A stretch of DNA of 26,100 nucleotides from contig CAZJGF010000007.1 in assembly GCA_964545665.1 (NCBI GenBank), positions 1 to 26,100 on the forward strand, given 5' to 3'. The stretch's first letter is position 1. The number at the start of each line of letters is the position of its first letter. The position numbers and the translations under genes are program-made. Below are positions 1-7,454 of this stretch, one piece after another. This DNA is from CAZJGF01 sp964545665. Lineage in GTDB: Bacteria; Chloroflexota; Dehalococcoidia; GIF9; AB-539-J10. A model generated the notes under the pieces. It did no database searches, had not been told where the DNA came from, and saw only the letters and a program-made list of their open reading frames with translations.

Positions 1-15
1 ATTTAATTAGGTCTA

Positions 16-43
16 TTGACATTGCCACGCCTAATAATATATG
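16..43 (+). promoter_or_regulatory. Putative sigma70-type promoter for the zinc-ribbon gene
   Basis: A perfect -35 hexamer TTGACA lies at 16-21. The best -10 after it is TATATG at 38-43 (16 bp spacer, 4 of 6 matches), with AT-rich sequence around it. Transcription would begin near position 50, leaving a short leader that holds the AAGGAGG at 64-70. The -35 is seen directly; the -10 is only fair, and an upstream promoter outside the window cannot be excluded. Confidence 0.4.
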
Positions 44-78
44 GTAACTATGCCAATCGGGGGAAGGAGGTAATTTTA

Positions 79-219
79 ATGCAAGCGTACTGCTTTAAGT
101 GTCGAAGAAAAGTAGAAATGAAGAATGTAGAGCAAGTCACTCTTAAGAACGGGAGACCTGCGATCCGGGGAACGTGCTCAGTATGTGGAACTAAAGTATT
201 CAGAATAGGCAAGGGTTAG
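79..219 (+). CDS. Small zinc-ribbon protein, DUF5679-like
   Basis: A 46-residue protein starting MQAYCFKCRRKVEM. It has two CxxC knuckles, CFKC near the N-terminus and CSVC about 30 residues later, separated by basic and polar residues, which is the layout of a four-cysteine zinc ribbon. The protein resembles the DUF5679 family that I associate with Chloroflexota; the molecular function is unknown, and nucleic-acid or protein binding is only an inference. The open frame extends upstream to a TTG at 16, but the ATG at 79 is chosen because AAGGAGG at 64-70 sits 8 bases before it and because that TTG is part of the -35 element. It is followed by a hairpin and appears to be its own transcription unit. 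Confidence 0.8.
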   Translation: MQAYCFKCRRKVEMKNVEQVTLKNGRPAIRGTCSVCGTKVFRIGKG

Positions 220-231
220 ATCCTTCAAGCA

Positions 232-256
232 AAAGGGAACCCTACTGGTTCCCCTT
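232..256 (+). terminator. Hairpin after the zinc-ribbon gene, possible terminator
   Basis: GGGAACC (235-241) pairs with GGTTCCC (247-253) around a five-base loop, and flanking A/T bases add weaker pairs. It starts 12 bases after the stop codon. There is no real T tract after the stem (only TT), so intrinsic termination is possible but not certain. Confidence 0.4.
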
Positions 257-338
257 CAGCAGAGCCAAACTGTCAGATCTGGATTGAGCAATCAGATAAG
301 GTTTTCTACTGTGTTGTCGAGGAGGAGTAAGGAAGGTT

Positions 339-1472
339 ATGGAAAGAATAAATGTAGCCATCATAGGAGTTGGTAATTGCGCTTCTTCACTGGTTCAGGG
401 CGTGTACTACTACAAAGATGCCAAAGAGGATGAATTCGTTCCTGGCTTAATGCATGTCAATCTGGGAGGTTATCGCATATCAGACATCAACTTCGTAGCT
501 GCGTTCGATATTGACAAGAACAAGGTGGGCACAGACATAGCCAAGGCGATTTACACCCCACCCAACAACACTTTCAAGTTTTGTGATGTACCCTCTACCG
601 GCGTTAGAGTTGACCGCGGCATGACCCACGATGGACTAGGCAAATATCTCTCTCAGATCATTACCAGAGCGCCGGGCCAAACTGCTGACATAGTAAGAAT
701 CCTCAGGGAGACCAGAACAGATGTGGTGATCAATTATTTGCCTGTGGGAAGTGAGGAGGCAACCAAGTGGTATGTAGAGCAAGTGTTAGAAGCCGGCTGC
801 GGCCTTATCAATTGTATACCCGTTTTCATTGCCCGTGAGCCTTACTGGCAGAATCGATTTGCTGAGCGCGGGCTGCCTATTATTGGCGACGATATTAAGT
901 CCCAAGTTGGCGCTACCATTACTCACCGAGTATTGACCAAGCTTTTCCGAGATCGGGGCGTTAAACTGGAGCGAACTTACCAACTGAATTTCGGCGGCAA
1001 TACTGATTTCCTTAACATGCTGGAGAGGGAAAGATTGGAATCCAAGAAGATTTCCAAGACCAATGCTGTTACTTCACAGTTAGACTATGATATTGGCCCG
1101 GATAATATCCACGTTGGCCCCAGCGACTATGTTCCCTGGCTGGCTGACCGCAAATTCTGTCACATAAAAATGGAAGGCCGCACCTTCGGCGATGTCCCTT
1201 TGAATTTGGAACTCAAGATGGAGGTCTGGGATAGCCCTAATTCAGCTGGCGTAGTGATTGACGCTATAAGATGCTGTAAACTAGCTTTGGATCGTGGCCT
1301 GAGTGGAACCATCGTAGCACCAGCAGCCTACTTTATGAAATCTCCGCCAATCCAGTATTCTGATGAGGAAGCTCGTCGAAGAACCGAAGCGTTTATCGCA
1401 GATCAAGAACAAGCAGAACCCATCTCACTTCCTGAACCGCAATTAGCCGAGATCGCCGAGATTAAGGGATAG
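339..1472 (+). CDS. ino1: Myo-inositol-1-phosphate synthase
   Basis: Converts glucose-6-phosphate to 1D-myo-inositol 3-phosphate in an NAD-dependent internal redox cyclisation in the cytoplasm. The 377-residue length fits the short actinobacterial/archaeal type rather than the long eukaryotic enzyme. Visible features are the N-terminal Rossmann glycine motif GVGNCASSLVQG (about residues 11-22), the acidic end of the second strand in FDIDKNKVGTD, the core segments KSQVGATITHR and LNFGGNTDFLNML, and the conserved WDSPNSAGVVIDAIRCCKLA near the C-terminus. The ATG at 339 is preceded by a purine-rich GGAGGAG (about 10 bases upstream). A GT4 glycosyltransferase and a CDP-alcohol phosphatidyltransferase follow on the same strand, so the inositol phosphate is probably destined for a phospholipid headgroup. 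Confidence 0.93.
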   Translation: MERINVAIIGVGNCASSLVQGVYYYKDAKEDEFVPGLMHVNLGGYRISDINFVAAFDIDKNKVGTDIAKAIYTPPNNTFKFCDVPSTGVRVDRGMTHDGLGKYLSQIITRAPGQTADIVRILRETRTDVVINYLPVGSEEATKWYVEQVLEAGCGLINCIPVFIAREPYWQNRFAERGLPIIGDDIKSQVGATITHRVLTKLFRDRGVKLERTYQLNFGGNTDFLNMLERERLESKKISKTNAVTSQLDYDIGPDNIHVGPSDYVPWLADRKFCHIKMEGRTFGDVPLNLELKMEVWDSPNSAGVVIDAIRCCKLALDRGLSGTIVAPAAYFMKSPPIQYSDEEARRRTEAFIADQEQAEPISLPEPQLAEIAEIKG

Positions 1473-1577
1473 ATGCTGCGATAAAAGCAGTAATGCCTAA
1501 AAGCATCGTACCTTAAAATTGCTATTATTATGCCCAGTCGATGAGGTCTGATTGGCATCATGAAGTTGGAGTAAGCT

Positions 1578-2675
1578 GTGATGGTGACCCTTGTAGTGTC
1601 AGTAGGTCCTGGGGCGATGGATTCATACTCCCAGAAGCTTGCTCAGAACCTAGACGTACCTAAGGCCTACACCGACATTTATCAGCGGATTTGCCAAAGG
1701 TTCAATATCCCTTGGTTCTCACTAGACGCATTAAAGGCTATCCCGCAGGACTGGAACTTCATGAGAAGACTAAATAGGCTGAGAGGCATAGTTCATTTGC
1801 CAAATCAGCACCTGGGGCGCTACGGGAACTTCCTCAGAACACCCTATATCATAACCGTGCATGACCTCATCAGATACCTTGACCTGAAAGGATATGAAAC
1901 CTACATTCACCGACCTAACCACCGGGACAAATTCTACCTGGGCCTCGATTACAAAGGCATCAAGAAGGCAACGAGGGTAATAGCCATATCTGAAGCCACG
2001 AAAAGGGACCTGATGCATCACCTTGGCATACTTGATGAGCAAATAAGCGTTATTTATATGGGTGTTGACCACACCACCTTCAAACCATCACTTCAACCAA
2101 GTCAGCTTGAACATCCTTATATTCTCTTTGTTGGCTCGGAGCATCCCAGAAAGAATCTGCCAAACCTGCTCAGGGCATTTAAAAGACTCAAAGAGCAACC
2201 AAGGTTTAAGAAGTTAAAGCTAGTCAAAGTGGGCAAGGCAGGTGGCCCAGAGATAGACTTTAGAAGGCAAACTGTACGCATTATGGATTCTCTAAATTTG
2301 AATCAGGAGGTAATATTCACCGAGACTGTTCCCGAGAAAGACCTAGTAGCATATTACCGTGGCGCTAAGTGTTTTGTTTTCCCCTCTCTATATGAAGGTT
2401 TCGGCTTACCTCCTCTGGAAGCAATGGCCTGCGGGTGCCCAGTGATAAGCTCCGATACCTCCTCACTGCCTGAAGTGGTAGGTGAAGCAGCAATCAAAGT
2501 TTCGCCTCACGATATTGAGGAATTAGCGGTTGCTTTGGAGAAGATTCTTACCGATCGAGAGCTCAGGGAAAACCTTATTGCCAGGGGAGCAACACAGGCT
2601 GCCAAGTTCTCGTGGGAGCAAACAGCAAAAAAGACCCTCGAGATTTATGAGGGGGTAGAGAAAACCTTTGGCTAA
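1578..2675 (+). CDS. GT4-family glycosyltransferase
   Basis: A 365-residue GT-B fold glycosyltransferase of group 1 (GT4). The N-terminal acceptor half contains PYIITVHDLIRY (about 89-100). The C-terminal donor half contains FVGSEHPRKNLPNLL and the E-x7-E nucleotide-sugar motif in YEGFGLPPLEAMACGCPVIS (E273 and E281), then SLPEVVGEAA. No membrane segment or signal peptide is evident, so it is probably cytosolic or membrane-associated. Start is GTG at 1578, with GGAG six bases upstream; the ATG at 1581 is equally possible. The sugar donor and acceptor cannot be read from sequence. Its place between an inositol phosphate synthase and a CDP-alcohol phosphatidyltransferase makes a lipid acceptor, such as a phosphatidylinositol, a reasonable inference by analogy with PimA-type enzymes. 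Confidence 0.88.
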   Translation: MMVTLVVSVGPGAMDSYSQKLAQNLDVPKAYTDIYQRICQRFNIPWFSLDALKAIPQDWNFMRRLNRLRGIVHLPNQHLGRYGNFLRTPYIITVHDLIRYLDLKGYETYIHRPNHRDKFYLGLDYKGIKKATRVIAISEATKRDLMHHLGILDEQISVIYMGVDHTTFKPSLQPSQLEHPYILFVGSEHPRKNLPNLLRAFKRLKEQPRFKKLKLVKVGKAGGPEIDFRRQTVRIMDSLNLNQEVIFTETVPEKDLVAYYRGAKCFVFPSLYEGFGLPPLEAMACGCPVISSDTSSLPEVVGEAAIKVSPHDIEELAVALEKILTDRELRENLIARGATQAAKFSWEQTAKKTLEIYEGVEKTFG

Positions 2676-2759
2676 TCGTTCAGAGTGGGACATGGCGAAG
2701 TACAGCAGTGACTTGGGTTCACTTCACAAGAACACCGGCTTTTGCGACTTGACCATAAA

Positions 2760-3344
2760 ATGGTAGATTTAATAGAAATCCGAAAGACTATCAGCTCACG
2801 CATCACTGACCCGATGGTACGAGTCTTGAGCCAGACTGGCATAAAACCCAATGCTCTCACCTCTATAAGCTTAGCCCCAAGTATAGCTGCAGCCTACTTT
2901 ATAGGAACTGGCCGTTTTCGCATCGGTGGAGCTTTGGTGCTGGTCTCCGGACTCCTCGATCTCCTAGACGGAGCATTGGCTCGCTTCACTAAGCAAACTA
3001 CAAAATTTGGTGCTATTCTGGATTCTACAGTTGACCGTGTTTCTGAAGCAGCGATATTTTGCGGTCTTTTGCTTTGGTATGTACCAGAAGGAGTTGCTTT
3101 GGAGGCTGCGACCATATTTGTCGCCTTAATCGGCTCATTTCTCGTTAGTTATATAAGAGCCAGGGCAGAGGGGCTGGGACTGGAATGCCGAGTTGGTTTG
3201 TTTACCCGAGCTGAGAGAGTTATAGTATTAGCTATAGGTTTGCTGGTGAATCAAGTTATTATTGCTTTATGGGTTTTGATACTCTTTGTTTATATTACTG
3301 TAGCACAAAGGCTTCTTTATCTATGGAAGCAAAGAAATTCTTAG
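2760..3344 (+). CDS. CDP-alcohol phosphatidyltransferase, perhaps phosphatidylinositol phosphate synthase
   Basis: An integral membrane enzyme of about 194 residues that swaps CMP on a CDP-activated lipid for a polyol or polyol phosphate. The full family signature DG-x2-AR-x8-G-x3-D-x3-D is present in DGALAR...FGAILDSTVDR, so all metal-binding acidic residues are kept. Several hydrophobic helices surround it and the N-terminus is amphipathic. A TTG at 2742 gives a six-residue longer form; the ATG at 2760 is preferred although neither has a clear ribosome site. Homology alone would also allow phosphatidylglycerophosphate synthase. The linked inositol-1-phosphate synthase argues for inositol phosphate as acceptor, as in actinobacterial PIP synthase and archaeal AIP synthase. 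It ends 10 bases before purA and is probably co-transcribed with it. Confidence 0.85.
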   Translation: MVDLIEIRKTISSRITDPMVRVLSQTGIKPNALTSISLAPSIAAAYFIGTGRFRIGGALVLVSGLLDLLDGALARFTKQTTKFGAILDSTVDRVSEAAIFCGLLLWYVPEGVALEAATIFVALIGSFLVSYIRARAEGLGLECRVGLFTRAERVIVLAIGLLVNQVIIALWVLILFVYITVAQRLLYLWKQRNS

Positions 3345-3354
3345 GAGTGTTTAG

Positions 3355-4641
3355 ATGGCTGTTATTGCTCTTGTGGGAGGACAATGGGGAGACGAGGGAA
3401 AAGGAAGGATAGTTGATTCCCTAGCTGAGAAAAGCAAGATCGTAGTTCGCTTCTCAGGAGGTGACAACGCAGGCCACACAACAATTAACCCCTACGGCAA
3501 GTTCAGGTTGCATCTTGTACCTTCTGGCATCTTTCACCCTCAGGTAACTTGTATTATCGGCAACGGCGTGGTCATTAACCCGGCAGTGCTTCTCAAAGAA
3601 ATGGAAGACCTCCAAAATCGTGGTGTGGATATGAGTCACCTCGTCGTCAGCGACCGTGCCCACCTCATCATGCCCTATCATATCCTTCTTGATGGATTGG
3701 AAGAGGAAAGACGAGGTAAAGGAGCTTTGGGCACCACGCGAAGAGGGATCGGACCTGCCTTTGCCGACAAAGTAGCTCGGATTGGAATTCGCATTGGCGA
3801 TTTACTGGATAAAGACGCCTTCTCAAGTCAACTCAGTTCCGTCCTTGAATTCAAGAATACTATGCTCACGAGAATCTACGGCCATCCGCCTTTACTATTG
3901 GAGGAAATATTTGAACAGTACAGCCATTATGGGGATCAACTGCGTCCCCTTGTCCGAGATACCAGTCCCATAATAAAGCAAGCAATCAGAAACAACGAAT
4001 TGGTCTTACTGGAAGGTGCTCAAGGAGCGTTGCTTGACACTGACTTTGGCACTTACCCATACGTAACTTCCTCCTCACCATTAGCTGGGGCAGGCTCCTT
4101 GGGAACAGGCATAGGCCCGACACAAATAGACAGCGTTGTTGGCGTGTTCAAAGCCTATATTACCAGAGTTGGTAGCGGTCCTATGCCTACTGAGTTAAAG
4201 GATGAACTGGGTGAACTTATTCGAGAAAGAGCTCAGGAGTATGGTGCTACCACAGGGAGACCAAGGAGATGCGGCTGGTTTGATGCTGTGGCTGGCCGCC
4301 TCAGCGTTCAAGTCAATGGCCTCAGTAGCATAGCCTTGACTCATCTTGATGTCTTCGATGGCTTTCCTTCAATCAAGATATGTACTGCCTATAAATTCGG
4401 CAATAGGATTTTAGAGTCCTTCCCTAGTAACGCCGCAACGTTGGAGAAATGCCAACCTGTGTATGAAGAACTACCAGCCTGGCAGGAATCCACGAATGAA
4501 ATCCGCGATTTTGACAGACTACCCTCAGAGGCTCGCCGCTATATAGCCAGACTTGAACAGCTCCTCTCCTGCCCTATCAACCTTATTTCAGTGGGACCAA
4601 ATCGAGAACAAGTAGTAGAAGCCAAACCTGCCTTTCCCTGA
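3355..4641 (+). CDS. purA: Adenylosuccinate synthetase
   Basis: Catalyses the GTP-dependent condensation of IMP with aspartate, the first committed step from IMP to AMP. The 428-residue length is standard. The N-terminal signature GGQWGDEGKGR carries the catalytic D13 and K16, and GDNAGHT carries the catalytic H41. Further conserved pieces are GTTRRGIGPA, LEGAQGALLDTDFGTYPYVTSS and the GTP-binding end ISVGPNREQ. AGGAG about eight bases upstream supports the ATG. It sits apart from the purF-purM-purH run but within the same 9 kb, and it converges on dapA with only 40 bases between the stops; no clear terminator hairpin is seen in that gap. Confidence 0.97.
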   Translation: MAVIALVGGQWGDEGKGRIVDSLAEKSKIVVRFSGGDNAGHTTINPYGKFRLHLVPSGIFHPQVTCIIGNGVVINPAVLLKEMEDLQNRGVDMSHLVVSDRAHLIMPYHILLDGLEEERRGKGALGTTRRGIGPAFADKVARIGIRIGDLLDKDAFSSQLSSVLEFKNTMLTRIYGHPPLLLEEIFEQYSHYGDQLRPLVRDTSPIIKQAIRNNELVLLEGAQGALLDTDFGTYPYVTSSSPLAGAGSLGTGIGPTQIDSVVGVFKAYITRVGSGPMPTELKDELGELIRERAQEYGATTGRPRRCGWFDAVAGRLSVQVNGLSSIALTHLDVFDGFPSIKICTAYKFGNRILESFPSNAATLEKCQPVYEELPAWQESTNEIRDFDRLPSEARRYIARLEQLLSCPINLISVGPNREQVVEAKPAFP

Positions 4642-4681
4642 AAATTCGCCGGATTTCCAGGCAAGCCACGCCTACTTTTCC

Positions 4682-5587
4682 CTAAACCGCTTTGGGCGGA
4701 ATGGGCAAATCGATCTTATAGTCCTTTAACGTTGCCCGAATAATCTCAGCTGATTTTTCATCTGGCTCAACCAAAGGCAAGCGAGGCTTGCCCACTGGGA
4801 AACCAAGGTAATTCAGGGCAAACTTGAGTGGAATCGGGTTAGCAACAATAAACAGGGAATCTATTAGAGGCAACAAATAGCGGTGGATGCTAGCTGCCTC
4901 TCGGGTTTTCCCCTCAAGGAACTTATCCATCATGTCTCTTATTTGCACTCCCACCAAATGTGAAGCAACGCTGACCACACCGTAACCACCTAGGGCAAGA
5001 AGAAGCAGAGTGTCACCATCGTTGCCGCTATAAACAAGGAAATCGTCCTTTGTCCCTCGCATAATCTCAGCAATCTGACGAAAGTTGCCACTGGCCTCCT
5101 TTACACCAACAATATTATCGACTTTGCTTAGCTTGATTACCGTATCAGCAGCAAGATTGGCGACCGTTCGCGATGGGACATTATAGAGAATACAAGGCAG
5201 TGTTGTAGCCTGAGCGATAGCACTAAAATGCTCAATCAAGCCTTGCTGGGGCGGCCGATTATAGTAAGGCACTACCAGAAGACAAGCGTCAACTCCTATC
5301 TTCTCGGCTTCTTTGGTTAGCTCCCGGCTCTCTTTCGTATTGTAATTGCCAGTGCCAGCCACAATCGTTCCACGATTAGCCACCACTGACTTGACCTCAG
5401 CAAGAAGTTGAAGCTTCTCCTCAAAGCTAAGAGTGGGCGATTCTCCAGTGGTGCCGCAGACTACCAATCCATCGCTGCCAGCATCGAGCAAAGCTCGAGC
5501 CAAATTCTTAGCCTGCTGATAATCAACTTTGCCTTCGGCATCGAAGGGTGTAACCATGGCAGTTAATAGGCGACCCAACTTCTCCAT
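4682..5587 (-). CDS. dapA: 4-hydroxy-tetrahydrodipicolinate synthase
   Basis: Condenses pyruvate with aspartate semialdehyde, the first step committed to diaminopimelate and lysine. A 301-residue TIM barrel. The Schiff-base lysine is K163 in VGVKEASGN; Y135 in LYNVPSRT and the threonines of GTTGES (about 45-50) supply the proton relay, and R140 the carboxylate contact. It is the last gene of the rpsO-pnp-dapB-asd-dapA operon and starts only one base after the asd stop codon. Its Shine-Dalgarno AGGAGG lies inside the last codons of asd (two AGG arginine codons, 5595-5600), so translation is probably coupled. Confidence 0.96.
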   Translation of the reverse strand: MEKLGRLLTAMVTPFDAEGKVDYQQAKNLARALLDAGSDGLVVCGTTGESPTLSFEEKLQLLAEVKSVVANRGTIVAGTGNYNTKESRELTKEAEKIGVDACLLVVPYYNRPPQQGLIEHFSAIAQATTLPCILYNVPSRTVANLAADTVIKLSKVDNIVGVKEASGNFRQIAEIMRGTKDDFLVYSGNDGDTLLLLALGGYGVVSVASHLVGVQIRDMMDKFLEGKTREAASIHRYLLPLIDSLFIVANPIPLKFALNYLGFPVGKPRLPLVEPDEKSAEIIRATLKDYKIDLPIPPKAV

Positions 5588-5588
5588 A

Positions 5589-6626
5589 TCAAAACCTCCT
5601 CTTCTCAGATTTTCTTATCCAGCCTCTTCTCACCCCTTCCTCAGCAATCTGAATAGCATTTAACGCTGCTCCTTTGCGTAAATTATCAGCCACTATCCAC
5701 ATAACCAGCCCGTAGGGCCGGGAAATGTCTTCCCTGATTCTGCCCACAAATACGTGGTTTGAACCACTGGCCGCCCAAGGTTGAGGATAGAAGCTGACAG
5801 CAGGGTCATCCAGAACCCTGACTCCAGGTGCTTCAGCTAGAATCTTCCTTGCTTCTTTGGCAGTGATAGGCGAAGCAAATTCCACATTCACCGCTTCACT
5901 GTGCCCAAAATAAACAGGGACACGGACACACGTTGCTGAAATGGCTATCTCCTCAGCATGCATTATCTTTCGTGTTTCCTCCATCATTTTCCGCTCTTCC
6001 TTAGTATAGCCATTGTCCAAGAAGACATCGATTTCGGGTAACACATTAAAGGCTATTTGATGAGAGTAGACATGAGAGCAGACACGGCGTCCCTCCAGAA
6101 CTAGCTTTGATTGACTTGTTAACTCCTTCAAAGCAGCAGCACCGCTGCCTGATACCGCTTGATAAGTGCTCACCACGATTCGCTTTATCGGATTAATCTT
6201 GTGCAACGGATAGAGAGCTACCACTAGTTGTATCGTAGAACAATTGGGGTTAGCGATTATTCCATTATGCCACTCTATGTCTTCAGGATTTACCTCGGGA
6301 ACCACTAGCGGTACCATAGGTTCCATCCTAAACGCAGCACTATTATCAATAACCACTGCACCAGCTTCAGCAGCTAGAGGTGATAGTCTCCGGCTAACAT
6401 CTGTGCCAGCAGAGAAGAGGGCAATGTCAACGCTGCGAAATATCTCCGGCGTGGCTTCCTCGACATCGATTTTCTGTTGATTGAAGAAGAGTTTCACCCC
6501 CGAAGACCGCTCAGAGGCGACTAAACGCATAGAAGCCACAGGAAAACTACGCTGCTCAAGTATCTTGGCGAATTCCTGTCCCACAAGGCCAGTGGCACCA
6601 ACAATAGCCAAGTCGAACTCTTCCAT
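5589..6626 (-). CDS. asd: Aspartate-semialdehyde dehydrogenase
   Basis: Reduces aspartyl phosphate to aspartate semialdehyde with NADPH, feeding dapA next door. 345 residues. The N-terminal nucleotide motif is GATGLVGQEF (10-19), the catalytic cysteine is C129 in IANPNCSTIQLV, the acid/base histidine is probably H242 in YFGHSEAV, and AVSGSGAAALKEL follows the cysteine as expected. The start at 6626 is preceded by TAGGAGAAGAG, where the TAG is the dapB stop, so the two genes are almost contiguous. No aspartate kinase gene is in the window, so the substrate must come from elsewhere. Confidence 0.96.
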   Translation of the reverse strand: MEEFDLAIVGATGLVGQEFAKILEQRSFPVASMRLVASERSSGVKLFFNQQKIDVEEATPEIFRSVDIALFSAGTDVSRRLSPLAAEAGAVVIDNSAAFRMEPMVPLVVPEVNPEDIEWHNGIIANPNCSTIQLVVALYPLHKINPIKRIVVSTYQAVSGSGAAALKELTSQSKLVLEGRRVCSHVYSHQIAFNVLPEIDVFLDNGYTKEERKMMEETRKIMHAEEIAISATCVRVPVYFGHSEAVNVEFASPITAKEARKILAEAPGVRVLDDPAVSFYPQPWAASGSNHVFVGRIREDISRPYGLVMWIVADNLRKGAALNAIQIAEEGVRRGWIRKSEKRRF

Positions 6627-6634
6627 CTCTTCTC

Positions 6635-7432
6635 CTACAACTCAAGCAAAGCATCCAGTCCGCAAATCATTCCCTTACGCTTTGTAGCTTCTTTGATTGC
6701 CAGAATAACACCAGGCATGTACGATTCTCGGCTTATGGCTTCGTGGCGCAGACTCAGAGTCTCACCTTTGCTGCCAAGTATCACTTCTTGTCCCGCCATA
6801 AATCCCGGCAACCTCAAGCTATGGATAGCCACTCCACCTATTTGCCCTCCTCTGACACCGTCGAGCATCTCTCTTTCAGTTTCGGGGTGGATAAAGGGTC
6901 TGCCATGTGCTTCCAGCATAGCTATTGCTGTAGCAATGGCAGTCCCAGAGGGAGCATCAATTTTCTTCTCATGATGCATTTCCGCAATCTCAGCATAGTC
7001 GAAGAATTTAGCCGCAATCTTCGACAGATGCATCAGAAGCACTGCTCCCAGAGAGAAGTTAGGGGCTACCACTGCACAAACCTTGTTACCTTGGCACAGT
7101 TGGTCAATTTCTCTCAGGTTTTCCTCGGAAAGGCCTGTGGTACCCACAACCATGTTGACACCCTGCGTAAGAGCCACACGAGCACTTGTTATAGCGACCT
7201 CAGCATTAGTGAAATCTACCAACACATCAGGGTTACAGCTCCTCAGAAGAGAGTCCAAATTGGAGGAAAATGGTATCAATTCTGAAGTCTCAGGTAAAGG
7301 GAGATAGTTCTGGGTCACTTTTCCCTCAACAGCGCCTACCACTTTCAATTTCGGGTCCTCGAGCACGGCCCGGGTTACCTCTCGCCCCATCCTACCCAAA
7401 GCGCCATTGATAACTACCCTTGTAGGTTCCAT
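6635..7432 (-). CDS. dapB: 4-hydroxy-tetrahydrodipicolinate reductase
   Basis: Reduces the DapA product with NAD(P)H, giving tetrahydrodipicolinate for diaminopimelate and lysine. The 265-residue form chosen here has the N-terminal nucleotide motif GALGRMG, then VGTTGLSEE, the conserved APNFSLGAVLLM, and the catalytic signature EMHHEKKIDAPSGTA with its histidine pair and lysine. A GTG at 7441 would add three residues, but GAGGTGG lies at a better distance before the ATG at 7432. The operon places dapB first, asd second and dapA third, which reverses the pathway order while keeping all three enzymes together. Confidence 0.95.
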   Translation of the reverse strand: MEPTRVVINGALGRMGREVTRAVLEDPKLKVVGAVEGKVTQNYLPLPETSELIPFSSNLDSLLRSCNPDVLVDFTNAEVAITSARVALTQGVNMVVGTTGLSEENLREIDQLCQGNKVCAVVAPNFSLGAVLLMHLSKIAAKFFDYAEIAEMHHEKKIDAPSGTAIATAIAMLEAHGRPFIHPETEREMLDGVRGGQIGGVAIHSLRLPGFMAGQEVILGSKGETLSLRHEAISRESYMPGVILAIKEATKRKGMICGLDALLEL

Positions 7433-7454
7433 GTCTACCACCTCACAGAATAGA

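Noticed and set aside
284..312. Promoter TTGAGC-N17-TACTGT before ino1.
   Set aside because: Only 4 of 6 and 3 of 6 matches, too weak to list as a feature.
1472..1507. Possible terminator after ino1: GATGCT (1472-1477) and AGCATC (1502-1507) with nested CTGC/GCAG.
   Set aside because: Long mixed loop, competing pairings and no T tract; the downstream gene is probably co-transcribed.
4642..4681. Bidirectional terminator between converging purA and dapA.
   Set aside because: No stem of useful length and no T tract in the 40 bases.
6743..7285. A 180-codon plus-strand frame opposite dapB.
   Set aside because: Shadow of the conserved dapB gene; its translation has no family-like pattern and no ribosome site.
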